64,000 nucleotides of DNA, taken from contig NZ_JRGM01000132.1 of the NCBI RefSeq assembly GCF_000764665.1, positions 1-64,000 of the forward strand, given 5' to 3'. Shown one piece after another: positions 28,093-39,206 of the stretch. The notes below the pieces were generated by a model. It saw only the letters and a list, made by a program, of their open reading frames with translations, ran no database searches and was not told the origin of the DNA. A program made the translations under genes and the position numbers. The stretch comes from Aeromonas lacus (GTDB taxonomy: Bacteria > Pseudomonadota > Gammaproteobacteria > Enterobacterales > Aeromonadaceae). The first letter of the stretch is position 1, and each line of letters begins with the position of its first letter.

Positions 28093-29112
28093 ATGTTCAA
28101 ACGTGTTGTGACCGCCCTCTGCTGCGGCTTGTCATTCATTGCCTCGGCCGCTCAGGTGACCGACCTCTATCAGGGCAAGGCCCCGACCACCGGCGACATG
28201 GTGGCTGCTCAGGGTCAGGCGCTGGGCGAGGTGTTGATCAAGGTGACCGGCAAGCGGGATATTCTGACCCAGCCTGCCGTGGTCAAGGCGCTGGCTGCGC
28301 CGGGCGACTATGTAAAGAGCTATGGCTATCAGGATGTGGATTCGGTCAAGTATCTGAAGGCCGAGTTCAAGAGCGACAAGGTCAACAGCCTGGTCTCCGA
28401 GAGCAAATTCGCCCTGCTTGGCCCAGCTCGTCCCCAGATGGCCCTCTGGCTGGTGGTGGATCAGGGTGAGCGCCATCTGCTGGCAGACCAGTCTACCGAT
28501 GGCTGGGCACAGGCACTGCGCGAACAGACCCTGGCGCTGGGGCTGCCGGTCAGCATTCCCCTGATGGATCTCGACGACAACATGGCGGTCAGTGCCACCG
28601 ATGTGTGGGGCCGTTTTGCTGATCCCATCCTCAAGGCGAGCCAGCGCTATGGCGCCGAAATGGTGGTGCTGGGCAAGCTGACCCCGGAAGGGGACAAGTG
28701 GAGCATCGACTGGGGACTCTACGGTCCCAAGGCCGCGGGTGAAGTGGCCGAACTGACCCGAGGCAACAGCACGGGTACACAGGCCGAAGTGGCACAAGGG
28801 CTTGCCGATACCTTGGCGACCTGGCTGGTGAAAAACTACGGTGCCCGCATCTCGGGCCCGGCAACCAGTCAGACTCTGGTGGTGGATGGTCTCTCCGATG
28901 TGGATAGCATGATCGCCGTGCAGAAGATGCTGCAGGGGATGGCCAACGTCAGCAAGGTGGAGATCGGCAAGCTGGAAGGCAATCAGGTCACCTTCAACTT
29001 CACCCTGCAGGGGGAGCAGAGCGAGTTGGTGCGAGCCCTGCAGTTGGAGAGCCGCTTGCACAAGGTTGACGATAATGGCAGCAATCTGCGTTACCAATGG
29101 TCGCAGCCCTGA
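28093..29112 (+). CDS. DUF2066 periplasmic protein of unknown function
   Basis: A 339-residue protein. A short signal peptide (MFKRVVTALCCGLSFIASAA) precedes a DUF2066-like region beginning QVTDLYQGKAPTTGDM and including GQALGEVLIKVTGKRDIL (residues about 42-59). The C-terminal part has a repeated ligand-binding-like fold (VDGLSDVDSMIAVQKML). It is directly upstream of hda, as in several gammaproteobacteria. ATG 28093 is chosen because it begins the signal peptide, although the ribosome site is weak. Its function is unknown to me. Confidence 0.8.
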   Translation: MFKRVVTALCCGLSFIASAAQVTDLYQGKAPTTGDMVAAQGQALGEVLIKVTGKRDILTQPAVVKALAAPGDYVKSYGYQDVDSVKYLKAEFKSDKVNSLVSESKFALLGPARPQMALWLVVDQGERHLLADQSTDGWAQALREQTLALGLPVSIPLMDLDDNMAVSATDVWGRFADPILKASQRYGAEMVVLGKLTPEGDKWSIDWGLYGPKAAGEVAELTRGNSTGTQAEVAQGLADTLATWLVKNYGARISGPATSQTLVVDGLSDVDSMIAVQKMLQGMANVSKVEIGKLEGNQVTFNFTLQGEQSELVRALQLESRLHKVDDNGSNLRYQWSQP

Positions 29113-29131
29113 TTTCACAAGGCTTTTGTCT

Positions 29132-29154
29132 ACCGCCCGGCTTGTCCGGGCGGT
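29132..29154 (+). terminator. Hairpin between the DUF2066 gene and hda
   Basis: ACCGCCCGG and CCGGGCGGT form a perfect 9-bp stem with a 5-base loop, followed by TCTCT. It probably ends the DUF2066 transcript. Confidence 0.6.
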
Positions 29155-29214
29155 TCTCTATCTGCCATTGCGATGGTACACTTAGCCACAAATGTCACAG
29201 TCAAAGCCCAACGA

Positions 29215-29916
29215 GTGAAGCAACCGGCCCAACTGTCCCTAGCCGTACAACTACCGGATGATGAAACCTTCGTCAGTTTTTATCCCGGCACCAATGCTCA
29301 TCTGATCACCGCCCTCAAGAATGCGGCCATCGGTCAGGGGTCGCCTTTCCTCTATTTCTGGGGAGCCAAGGGCTCCGGACGCTCTCATCTGCTCCACGCT
29401 ACCTGTGCCGAGGTCAATGCCCGCGATGCGGCGGCGGCCTATCTCTCCCTCGATCAGTTTGAACAGCTCGACCCCAGCATGCTTGATGCCCTCGAAAGCC
29501 TGCCGCTGGTCTGCCTCGACAGCATTGAGGCCATCGCCGGCAATGCCGTGTGGGAGCGGGCGCTGTTTGATTTCTACAATCGCTGGCAGGAGAAAGGGGA
29601 AGGGACGCTGATCGTCACCGGTTGCAGCGCGCCGCGCAAACTGGGGCTGCAGCTGCCGGATCTTGCCTCGCGCCTCGACTGGGGGGTGAGTTTCCACCTT
29701 GAAGAGCTGGATGATGAAGGCAAGCTCAGTGCCCTGCAGCTGCGTGCCGAGCTGCGGGGCTTCAAACTTCCCATCGATGTGGGCCGCTTCCTGCTCAACC
29801 GCCTCTCGCGCGACATGCGCACTCTGCTCACCACTCTCAATCAGCTCGACAACGCTTCATTTCGCGCCAAGCGCAAGCTCACCATCCCCTTTGTAAAAGA
29901 GATCTTGGAGCTCTGA
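29215..29916 (+). CDS. hda: Hda, DnaA inactivator (regulatory inactivation of DnaA)
   Basis: A 233-residue DnaA-paralogue lacking the DNA-binding domain. With the beta clamp it stimulates hydrolysis of DnaA-ATP after initiation. The clamp-binding N-terminus is visible as QPAQLSLAVQLPDDETF; the P-loop is GAKGSGRSHLLHA, and the sensor II-like C-terminus ends RKLTIPFVKEILEL. GTG 29215 gives the family N-terminus MKQPAQLSL and the standard 233-residue length; ATG 29173 in frame would add 14 residues. Confidence 0.95.
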   Translation: MKQPAQLSLAVQLPDDETFVSFYPGTNAHLITALKNAAIGQGSPFLYFWGAKGSGRSHLLHATCAEVNARDAAAAYLSLDQFEQLDPSMLDALESLPLVCLDSIEAIAGNAVWERALFDFYNRWQEKGEGTLIVTGCSAPRKLGLQLPDLASRLDWGVSFHLEELDDEGKLSALQLRAELRGFKLPIDVGRFLLNRLSRDMRTLLTTLNQLDNASFRAKRKLTIPFVKEILEL

Positions 29917-29967
29917 GCCATTGGGTGTGCTTGAGCCTCAGCGGCGCTGATACAACGGACAAAAAGA

Positions 29968-29992
29968 AACCCCGGCTTCAGGCCGGGGTTTT
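29968..29992. terminator. Bidirectional terminator between hda and aceA
   Basis: AACCCCGGC and GCCGGGGTT form a 9-bp stem with TT on one side and AAAAAG on the other, suited to both convergent genes. Confidence 0.85.
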
Positions 29993-30027
29993 GCTATCTC
30001 AAGGACTCTCTCAAAGAGTTCTGCCTA

Positions 30028-31341
30028 TCAGTGGAACTGATCTTCTTCAGTAGAGCCGGTCAGCGCGGTCACCGAGGATTGGCCACCCTGAATGACGGTG
30101 GTCACCTTGTCAAAGTAACCGGTACCCACCTCCTGCTGGTGTGCCACGAAGGTGTAGCCACGGCTGGCGGCGGCAAATTCCGGCTCTTGCACCATCTCGA
30201 CGTAGTGCTTCATCCCTTCGCCACGGGCGTACTGGTAGGCCAGTTCGTACATGTGGAACCACATGTTGTGGATACCCGCGAGGGTGATGAACTGGTACTT
30301 GTAGCCCATGTCGGAGAGCTCCTGCTGGAATCGGGCGATGGTGGCATCGTCCAGATTCTTCTTCCAGTTGAAGCTCGGGGAGCAGTTGTAGGCCAGGATA
30401 CGATCCGGGAACTTGGCCTTGATCGCTTCGGCAAACTTGCGCGCTTCGTCCAGATCCGGCTTGGCGGTTTCACACCACACCATGTCGGCATAAGGGGCGT
30501 AAGCCAGACCGCGAGCAATGGCCTGATCGATACCGGCACGTACCTTGTAGAACCCTTCGGCTGTGCGCTCGCCAGTCAGGAAGTCTGCATCGTACGGGTC
30601 AGCGTCGGTGGTCAACAGGTCAGCGGCGTTGGCATCGGTACGGGCTATCACTAGCGTGGTTGTGCCGCAGACATCGGCTGCCAGACGGGCGGCAACCAGC
30701 TTCTGCACCGCTTCCTGAGTCGGTACCAGCACCTTGCCACCCATATGGCCGCACTTCTTGACGGAAGCCAGCTGATCTTCGAAGTGCACGCCAGCGGCGC
30801 CCGCTTCAATCATTCCCTTCATCAGTTCGAAGGCGTTCAGCACACCGCCGAAACCGGCTTCCGCATCGGCCACGATAGGCAGGAAGTAATCGATAAAGCC
30901 CTCATCCTGTGGCCCTACTTTGTTGGCCCACTGGATCTGGTCGGCACGGGCGAAAGAGTTGTTGATGCGCTCCACCACGGATGGTACGGAGTTGGCCGGG
31001 TAGAGGGACTGATCCGGATACATGGTGGAGGACAAGTTGTTGTCCGCCGCCACCTGCCAGCCGGAGAGGTAAATCGCCTCGATCCCCGCCTTGGCCTGCT
31101 GCACCGCCTGACCACCGGTCAGGGCGCCGAGGCAGTTGACGTAGCCTTTCTTGGCGTCGCCGTGGATCAGACCCCACAGCTTGTCGGCACCGCGCTGTGC
31201 CAGGGTGTGTACCGGCTGCAAGCTGCCGCGCAGGTTTACCACATCTTCGGCGCTGTAGCCGCGCTTGATCCCTTTCCAGCGGGGGTTTTCCGCCCAGTCT
31301 TTCTCGATAGCCTGGATCTGTTGCTCACGGGTCAGTGCCAT
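30028..31341 (-). CDS. aceA: AceA, isocitrate lyase
   Basis: A 437-residue isocitrate lyase, which splits isocitrate into glyoxylate and succinate. The signature [13 protein letters not shown] (residues about 192-204) holds the catalytic Cys; [11 protein letters not shown] lies in the C-terminal half. The frame is open upstream to 31368, but GAGGGAACTGAT before ATG 31341 ([10 protein letters not shown]) is preferred. It follows aceB by about 70 bases on the same strand, giving the glyoxylate shunt operon aceBA. No aceK is present downstream. Confidence 0.98.
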   Translation of the reverse strand: MALTREQQIQAIEKDWAENPRWKGIKRGYSAEDVVNLRGSLQPVHTLAQRGADKLWGLIHGDAKKGYVNCLGALTGGQAVQQAKAGIEAIYLSGWQVAADNNLSSTMYPDQSLYPANSVPSVVERINNSFARADQIQWANKVGPQDEGFIDYFLPIVADAEAGFGGVLNAFELMKGMIEAGAAGVHFEDQLASVKKCGHMGGKVLVPTQEAVQKLVAARLAADVCGTTTLVIARTDANAADLLTTDADPYDADFLTGERTAEGFYKVRAGIDQAIARGLAYAPYADMVWCETAKPDLDEARKFAEAIKAKFPDRILAYNCSPSFNWKKNLDDATIARFQQELSDMGYKYQFITLAGIHNMWFHMYELAYQYARGEGMKHYVEMVQEPEFAAASRGYTFVAHQQEVGTGYFDKVTTVIQGGQSSVTALTGSTEEDQFH

Positions 31342-31414
31342 ATCAGTTCCCTCTTTCATTGATTTCACGTTTCCATTGACTTGTTATTGGCGAGCCCCGC
31401 CCGGGGCCCGGAGT

Positions 31415-33022
<1,608 letters not shown>

Positions 33023-33705
33023 AAGGTTCACTCCTTTGAGAATTACATTTTGAACTTACTAACTACGACTAAAGTCGAATCCCTGTTCCTGAAACGTTCC
33101 CGCAACAACGGGATAACACGATTGATAAGGTGCGAAATATTGTCGATTACGTCAACAGTTTTTTTTAAACGCTTGTTTGGGGGTGATATTTAAGTTGATG
33201 TTTTTAATTGAGTTATTGGATTGGTATAAAAGCTCTACACAGATGGTTATGCTCCTGGTTTTTCTGTCCGGACGATGGCTCATCCGGTCACTCTTCTTGT
33301 CATGCGATTCGTAACTTATTACGTAATAAAATTACAAATGCAAAAACAAATCCCGACCTTACTCCAGGCTTTTGAAAAACAGCTGTATGAAGTGCGTTTA
33401 AATATTTCAATCAATAGACTGGTGGCGTTGATGCTGGATAGTGAACGTTCGTTTAAAACTGCCATACCTTCGCAGGGCTCTGTTGGCGCTGACGGCTTGC
33501 CGCATTGAAAGTGGAGCGCAATAACGTAGGTTTGTATCAGCTGATGGGGATCAACCCGGCGGGGAGTGGTGGTTAAACAGTAGTCAATTACACTGCGTAA
33601 TCATGTTTTGGTAGTGGTTTGTCGTTTTTTTAAGGTGGTACGTCTTAAGAGGCAGAAAACGGACAAAAGAGGGCAAAGAGAGGAGAAAATCGCCCGCAGG
33701 CGGGC
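33023..33705. other. Gene-poor, AT-rich region upstream of aceB
   Basis: About 680 bases with no convincing intact gene and lower GC than its surroundings. It should hold the aceBA promoter (minus strand). Inside lie a perfect 14-bp palindrome TTATTACGTAATAA (33316-33329), an ORF at 33275-33508 (77 codons, no clear ribosome site), and a stretch at 33493-33576 in another frame that looks like the end of a Fis-type HTH (RLAALKVERNNVGLYQLMGI). These may be remains of a decayed regulator gene. Confidence 0.4.
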
Positions 33706-33849
33706 TCAGTAGTCATCGTCAGGTTCGGCCAGATCGATGACATCAAGCTGGATGACCAGCTCTTCCTCTTCACCTTGCGGGGTGCAGGAGGTGTCGTGAG
33801 GAACAGGGTAGAGCGGAATGAGCGGGGTGAAATCGGTGGTCTGGTTCAT
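33706..33849 (-). CDS. Small acidic protein of unknown function
   Basis: A 47-residue ORF from ATG 33849 with GGGAGCAAGC just upstream, a good ribosome site. The product begins MNQTTDFTPLIPLYPVPHD and ends in an acidic tail (EEEELVIQLDVIDLAEPDDDY). The frame stays open to 34053, but the upstream part looks like non-coding sequence. No domain or membrane segment is visible. It could be a genuine genus-specific small protein; the ribosome site is the main support. Confidence 0.45.
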   Translation of the reverse strand: MNQTTDFTPLIPLYPVPHDTSCTPQGEEEELVIQLDVIDLAEPDDDY

Positions 33850-34073
33850 GCTTGCTCCCGTATTGAATGCAAGCCGGCCAGTGATCCCTTCACTTGTGCC
33901 TCCACCTCCCTGTCTTGATACCGGCGGAAAGTTGCGCATATTAATGATCGCATCAAAAAGATTCAAGCGATTCTGTACATTTTTTGTTCCTGACTCTGAT
34001 GGCGTTGGTTGCGTCGGGCAGAAAAGGGGGGGAAAGCGGGAGAGGGAAGGCAATTCAGAGCAAAAACGGGAGT

Positions 34074-34108
34074 AAAAAAATAGCCCAGTCGTTTGACTGG
34101 GCTATTTT
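34074..34108 (-). terminator. Terminator of the tRNA-Pro gene
   Basis: AATAGCCCAGTC and GACTGGGCTATT form a perfect 12-bp stem; on the minus strand it is followed by a run of seven T, directly downstream of the tRNA. Confidence 0.9.
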
Positions 34109-34118
34109 CGGGGAATGA

Positions 34119-34195
34119 TGGTCGGCGTGAGAGGATTTGAACCTCCGACCCCTGACACCCCATGACAGTGCGCTACCTGGCTGCGCTACACGCCG
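34119..34195 (-). tRNA. proL: tRNA-Pro (anticodon GGG)
   Basis: On the minus strand the 77-base sequence folds as a cloverleaf: acceptor arms CGGCGTG/CACGCCG, D-stem GCGC/GCGC, anticodon stem CTGTC/GTCAG with the loop ATGGGGT (anticodon GGG), T-stem GGAGG/CCTCT region with TTCAAAT, and an encoded 3' CCA. The mismatch in the anticodon stem is also present in the E. coli proL tRNA. Confidence 0.95.
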
Positions 34196-34391
34196 ACAAG
34201 GTCAGTCTGAGCTGACGGGGAGGAAGTCTAATGATCTGCACTCATGGGTGCAACTCCTTTTTTATCATAGAGATGCCGACTGCTTCTTTATTGCTCAGCC
34301 AAGATGCGGCTTGGGCGGAGGAGGGAGTTTTGGCATAATCGCCGCCCCGCAGCAGCCACTATTTATGCAAGATATTCATAATATCGGCTGA

Positions 34392-34988
<597 letters not shown>

Positions 34989-34995
34989 GCCGGTC

Positions 34996-35033
34996 AGCGG
35001 CGGGATGTACTAACCCGCCGCTTGCCATTTTTA
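34996..35033 (+). terminator. Terminator after tadA
   Basis: AGCGGCGGG and CCCGCCGCT form a 9-bp stem followed by TGCCATTTTT, a few bases after the tadA stop. Confidence 0.75.
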
Positions 35034-35127
35034 TAACCACTTTAAAAACAATCAGTTATTAAGCCTTCACTCCTTATCTCCCCTTGTATTCCGACCCCCT
35101 GTTTATCCTGCTTATTTAAGGTGGCGG

Positions 35128-35161
35128 GTGTAACAAAACTGTCATGCAACCGCCATATAAT
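35128..35161 (+). promoter_or_regulatory. Pho box and -10 of the pstCAB-phoU promoter
   Basis: Seven-base units GTGTAAC (35128), CTGTCAT (35139) and CCGCCAT (35150) are spaced exactly 11 bp apart, the PhoB pattern. A perfect -10, TATAAT, lies at 35156-35161 with no -35, as expected for a PhoB-activated promoter. The pstC start is 33 bases further on. Confidence 0.85.
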
Positions 35162-35193
35162 GCCGCCAAGCCTAGCTTACATTGAGGTTTTGC

Positions 35194-37431
35194 ATGTCAT
35201 CGGAATCATTACACCTGGGTATGGCGGGGAGTCGAAAACGCCGCATCAAGGACAAATTGGCCAAGTACGGCGTCACCACGGGTGGGGCGCTGGTGCTGGT
35301 GGCGCTACTGCTTATCTTCTTTTACCTGCTCTACGTGGTGAAGCCCATCTTCAATGGCGCCACGATGGAGCCGACCGCCTCGTTTACCCTGCCGACAAGC
35401 GGCAAGACCGCCTGGCTCGGGGTAGAAGAGCAGAACGAGATCGGTTATCGCTTCAGCGACAACGGACAGGTCAACTTCTTCGCCGTGCAGGGCGATGGCA
35501 AGATCAAGGTCGGTCAATCCCTCGGTCAGGCTGAGGTGGCCGGTGACGTCACTGCCGTGGCGCCGCCCGCGCCGGGTCAGAAGCTGATTGCCTATGGTTT
35601 TGCCGACGGCAAGGCGCAAGTGGTACAGCCCTCCTTCAAGGTTTCCTATCCCAACGATGTGCGCGTCATTGAGCCAAGCCTCCAGTACCCCTTCGGCGAA
35701 GAGCCGGTGGTAGTGGATCCCGAGGGCAAGGCGCTCAAGACCATGGTGTTTGAAGCCACCAAGGACAAGATGGCCGCTGCCGCCGTGACCGAAGATGGTC
35801 GCGGCGTGATGACGGTGATGAGCGGTGAGGAGAACTTCCTCTCCGGCGAGATCGAGTGGAGTGCCCAGAACTACACCATTCCCTCCCTGCCGCGCCATGT
35901 GGATCAGATGCTGCTCACCCCCAACCTGCGCATCCTGTTCGTGCGCGAGGGCAACCGCCTCTCTGTCTACGACATCCAGAACCTGAGCGATATCTCGGTA
36001 CGCAACGTGCTGGAGATCAACGCCCCGAATGCCAACGTGACCCGGGTCGAGCTGCTCTCCGGCGCCTCTTCCCTGCTGGTGGGCAACGACAATGGCGTTA
36101 TCTCCCAGTGGTTTGAAGTGGCAAAGGATGGCAAACGCCAGTTCACTCAGATCCGTGACTTCAAGGGTGATGGCGCCGTGGCGCAGCTCACCCCGGAGCA
36201 CTTTCGCAAGGGCTTTATCAGTGCCGACAAGGATGGCACCGTCAGCTTCTTCCACGCCACCGGCGAGACCAAGCTGCTGAGCGAGCATGTCGATGGCGGC
36301 GCCTTCTCTGCGCTGGCCATTTCGCCGCGCCACAACCTGCTGCTGACCCAGCAGGGCGATGCGTTCAAGCTGTTTGCGGTGGAGAACGAGCACCCCGAGG
36401 TGACCTGGTCTGCCCTGTGGCAACAGGTGTGGTACGAAGGGTATCCGGAGCCCCAGTATGTGTGGCAATCCACCTCCGCCAGCAACGACTTTGAAGCCAA
36501 GCTGAGCCTGGTGCCGCTGGTATTCGGTACCTTGAAAGCCTCCTTCTATGCCATGGTGTTTGCGGTGCCGCTCGGTGTTGCGGGCGCCATCTACACCGCC
36601 TACTTCATGTCGGCGGGGCTGCGCAAATATGTCAAACCGACCGTCGAGATCATGGCGGCCCTGCCGACCGTTATCCTCGGCTTCCTGGCAGGCCTCTGGC
36701 TGGCGCCCATCATAGAGGGCTCCCTGCCCGGCGTGGTGTTGCTGCTTATTCTGCTGCCAGCGGGAATGCTGCTGACCGCGCTGGTGTGGAACTACCTGCC
36801 GGAGCGCAGCCGCACCTGGCTGCCGGAGGGGTGGCACGCCATCCTGCTGATCCCGGTGCTGCTCTTCATCGGTTGGGGAGCGTTCGCGCTGAGCCCGCTC
36901 ATCGAGAATGCCTTTATGCACGGTGATTCGCGCATCTGGCTGACCCACGACATGGGCATCAAGTTCGACCAGCGCAACTCGCTGGTGGTCGGCATCGCCA
37001 TGGGCTTTGCAGTCATTCCGACCATCTTCTCCATCGCCGAAGACGCGGTCTTCTCGGTACCCAAGCACCTGACCCAGGGCTCGCTGGCCCTCGGTGCCAC
37101 GCCGTGGCAGACCCTGAGCCGGGTGGTGATCCTCACCGCCAGCCCGGGCATCTTCTCGGCGGTGATGATGGGCCTTGGCCGCGCCGTGGGCGAGACCATG
37201 ATCGTGCTGATGGCCACCGGCAACACCCCCATCATGGACTTCTCCATGTTCCAGGGGTTGCGTACCCTCGCCGCCAACATTGCGGTAGAGATGCCGGAGT
37301 CGGAAGTGGGCAGCTCCCACTATCGGGTGCTGTTCCTCGCAGCCTTCGTCCTGTTCGTGTTCACCTTCTTGTTCAACACCCTGGCCGAGTTTATCCGTCA
37401 GCGGTTGCGTGAAAAATACAGCTCTCTGTAA
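35194..37431 (+). CDS. pstC: PstC-type phosphate ABC transporter permease with large extracytoplasmic domain
   Basis: A 745-residue permease, more than twice the length of E. coli PstC. After one membrane helix (residues about 29-50) comes a soluble region of roughly 380 residues, probably periplasmic and with repeat-like beta structure, then the permease block from about residue 435 (LVPLVFGTLKASFYAMVFAV) with the EAA-type loop QGSLALGATPWQTLSRVVI. It forms the channel with PstA. No pstS gene is in the window. The Pho box upstream supports phosphate control. ATG 35194 after GAGG is used. Confidence 0.93.
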   Translation: MSSESLHLGMAGSRKRRIKDKLAKYGVTTGGALVLVALLLIFFYLLYVVKPIFNGATMEPTASFTLPTSGKTAWLGVEEQNEIGYRFSDNGQVNFFAVQGDGKIKVGQSLGQAEVAGDVTAVAPPAPGQKLIAYGFADGKAQVVQPSFKVSYPNDVRVIEPSLQYPFGEEPVVVDPEGKALKTMVFEATKDKMAAAAVTEDGRGVMTVMSGEENFLSGEIEWSAQNYTIPSLPRHVDQMLLTPNLRILFVREGNRLSVYDIQNLSDISVRNVLEINAPNANVTRVELLSGASSLLVGNDNGVISQWFEVAKDGKRQFTQIRDFKGDGAVAQLTPEHFRKGFISADKDGTVSFFHATGETKLLSEHVDGGAFSALAISPRHNLLLTQQGDAFKLFAVENEHPEVTWSALWQQVWYEGYPEPQYVWQSTSASNDFEAKLSLVPLVFGTLKASFYAMVFAVPLGVAGAIYTAYFMSAGLRKYVKPTVEIMAALPTVILGFLAGLWLAPIIEGSLPGVVLLLILLPAGMLLTALVWNYLPERSRTWLPEGWHAILLIPVLLFIGWGAFALSPLIENAFMHGDSRIWLTHDMGIKFDQRNSLVVGIAMGFAVIPTIFSIAEDAVFSVPKHLTQGSLALGATPWQTLSRVVILTASPGIFSAVMMGLGRAVGETMIVLMATGNTPIMDFSMFQGLRTLAANIAVEMPESEVGSSHYRVLFLAAFVLFVFTFLFNTLAEFIRQRLREKYSSL

Positions 37432-37441
37432 GGACCAAGGA

Positions 37442-39097
37442 ATGACAATGGGTAAGTGGTTTAAATCAGGGGCCCCGTGGATCTGGATGACCGGCGGCGC
37501 CGTCAGCCTGAGTCTGGTCGCGGTACTGGGGCTGTTGCTGCTCATCGGCTGGCGTGGTCTGGTCTACTTCTGGCCTCACCCCATCTATGAGTGGCAGCTG
37601 GAAGATGCGAGCGGCAACAAGAGCGTGCTGATCGGTGAAATCAACGATCGCGAGCTGGTGCCGGTGGAGCGCCTGCGCGCCGCAGGCCTGCCGCTCAAGG
37701 GTGAGGAGCGCGAGCTGCTGACCCGCTATCTGGTCAAGACCGGCAACCGCGAGTTTGTCGATCTGGACTTCCGCTGGGTGCTGGAGACCGACATCAAGTC
37801 CCAGAGCCAGCCGGTTGAGCTCGCCATGATTGAGCGCGCCACCAACGGCAACTTCTACGGCTACATCAGCTCGGTCAAAGAGGATGGGCGCGAGATCACC
37901 ACGGATCTGCACGCCGCTCTGCAGCGGGTGCTGGCGCGGGCCAATGGCCTCTCCGAACAGGCTAACGATCTGCAAAAAGGGGACATCGGCAGCATCAACT
38001 ATCAGCTGGAGCGGCTGCGCCTCAAAGAGCGCAAGGCCGAGCTTGAGAATAACCTGACCGATCAGCTCAAAGCCCAGCTGGCGAGCGAGCGTCAGGCTCT
38101 CAACGATCGCTATCAGGTGCTGGAGAAGGAGCTCTTCTCCCTGCGCAGTCAGGCCGATCGCGACAGCATCACCGTCAAGGATATGCGTGGCGAGCTGGTG
38201 ACCATGCCGATGTCCAAGGTACTGGATGTGGTGTGGCCCAACGACATGAGTCTATTGGCCAAGGTAGGTTACTGGTTCCACCAGATCGGCAAGTTTGTCT
38301 CCGACGATCCCCGTGAAGCCAACACCGAGGGCGGGGTATTCCCGGCCATCTTCGGCACCGTCTTCATGGTGTTCCTGATGGCTATCATCGTGACCCCGCT
38401 CGGCGTGATTGCGGCGGTCTACCTGCACGAGTATGCCGGCAAGAACAGCCTGACCAAGCTTATCCGCATCGCAGTGATCAACTTGGCGGGCGTGCCCTCC
38501 ATCGTTTACGGCGTGTTTGGTCTGGGTTTCTTCGTCTATACCCTGGGGGGCAGCATCGACCGCCTCTTCTATCCGGAAGCGCTGCCGAGCCCGACCTTTG
38601 GCTCACCCGGCGTTATCTGGTCGGCGCTTACCCTGGCCATCCTGACCCTGCCGGTGGTGATCGTCTCCACCGAAGAGGGGCTGGCGCGGATCCCGAGCAC
38701 CATCCGTCAGGGCTCGTTGGCACTGGGTGCCACCCAGGCCGAGACCCTGTGGCGTATCGTGCTGCCGATGGCGAGCCCGGCCATCATGACCGGCCTTATT
38801 CTGGCGATTGCCCGTGCGGCCGGTGAAGTGGCACCGCTGATGTTGGTGGGGGTGGTGAAACTGGCACCGACCCTGCCGATGGATGGCAACTTCCCGTATC
38901 TGCATGTGGAGCGCAAGTTCATGCACCTGGGCTTCCACATCTATGACGTCGGCTTCCAGAGCCCCAACGTCGAGGCGGCGCGCCCTCTGGTCTACGCCAC
39001 CTCTTTCCTGCTGGTGACGGTGATCGTCGGCCTCAACCTGACGGCTATCGGTATTCGCAACCACCTGCGCGAGAAATTCCGGTCGCTGGAACATTGA
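37442..39097 (+). CDS. pstA: PstA-type phosphate ABC transporter permease with enlarged N-terminal region
   Basis: A 551-residue permease. One N-terminal helix (residues about 15-36) is followed by about 230 residues, partly coiled coil (KERKAELENNLTDQLKAQL), probably outside the membrane, and then the permease block from about residue 293 with the EAA-type loop IRQGSLALGATQAETLWRIVLPMASP. It pairs with the equally enlarged PstC. The start lies 10 bases after pstC; ATG 37442 or 37448 are both possible with AAGGACCAAGGA. Confidence 0.93.
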   Translation: MTMGKWFKSGAPWIWMTGGAVSLSLVAVLGLLLLIGWRGLVYFWPHPIYEWQLEDASGNKSVLIGEINDRELVPVERLRAAGLPLKGEERELLTRYLVKTGNREFVDLDFRWVLETDIKSQSQPVELAMIERATNGNFYGYISSVKEDGREITTDLHAALQRVLARANGLSEQANDLQKGDIGSINYQLERLRLKERKAELENNLTDQLKAQLASERQALNDRYQVLEKELFSLRSQADRDSITVKDMRGELVTMPMSKVLDVVWPNDMSLLAKVGYWFHQIGKFVSDDPREANTEGGVFPAIFGTVFMVFLMAIIVTPLGVIAAVYLHEYAGKNSLTKLIRIAVINLAGVPSIVYGVFGLGFFVYTLGGSIDRLFYPEALPSPTFGSPGVIWSALTLAILTLPVVIVSTEEGLARIPSTIRQGSLALGATQAETLWRIVLPMASPAIMTGLILAIARAAGEVAPLMLVGVVKLAPTLPMDGNFPYLHVERKFMHLGFHIYDVGFQSPNVEAARPLVYATSFLLVTVIVGLNLTAIGIRNHLREKFRSLEH

Positions 39098-39158
39098 TAG
39101 GCCAGCCACCACAGAGACGGGCAGGGGACAGGTTCCTTGCCAGCCAAGCGTTCCGGCC

Positions 39159-39179
39159 GCGGGCGATGAGATTGCCCGC
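39159..39179 (+). repeat. Hairpin in the pstA-pstB gap
   Basis: GCGGGC and GCCCGC pair across GATGAGATT in the 109-base gap between pstA and pstB. It may adjust relative expression or mRNA stability. Confidence 0.4.
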
Positions 39180-39206
39180 CGCCACCGACAGATTTTGAGG
39201 TAACAG

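Noticed and set aside
33963-34163. 66-codon ORF on the minus strand reading MGCQGSEVQILSRRPSF
   Set aside because: It is a translation through the 3' half of tRNA-Pro and its terminator, a common false gene next to tRNAs.
35305-37545. 746-codon ORF antisense to pstC
   Set aside because: Mirror of the pstC codon pattern; product rich in His, Gln and Gly with no domain, while pstC is clearly genuine.
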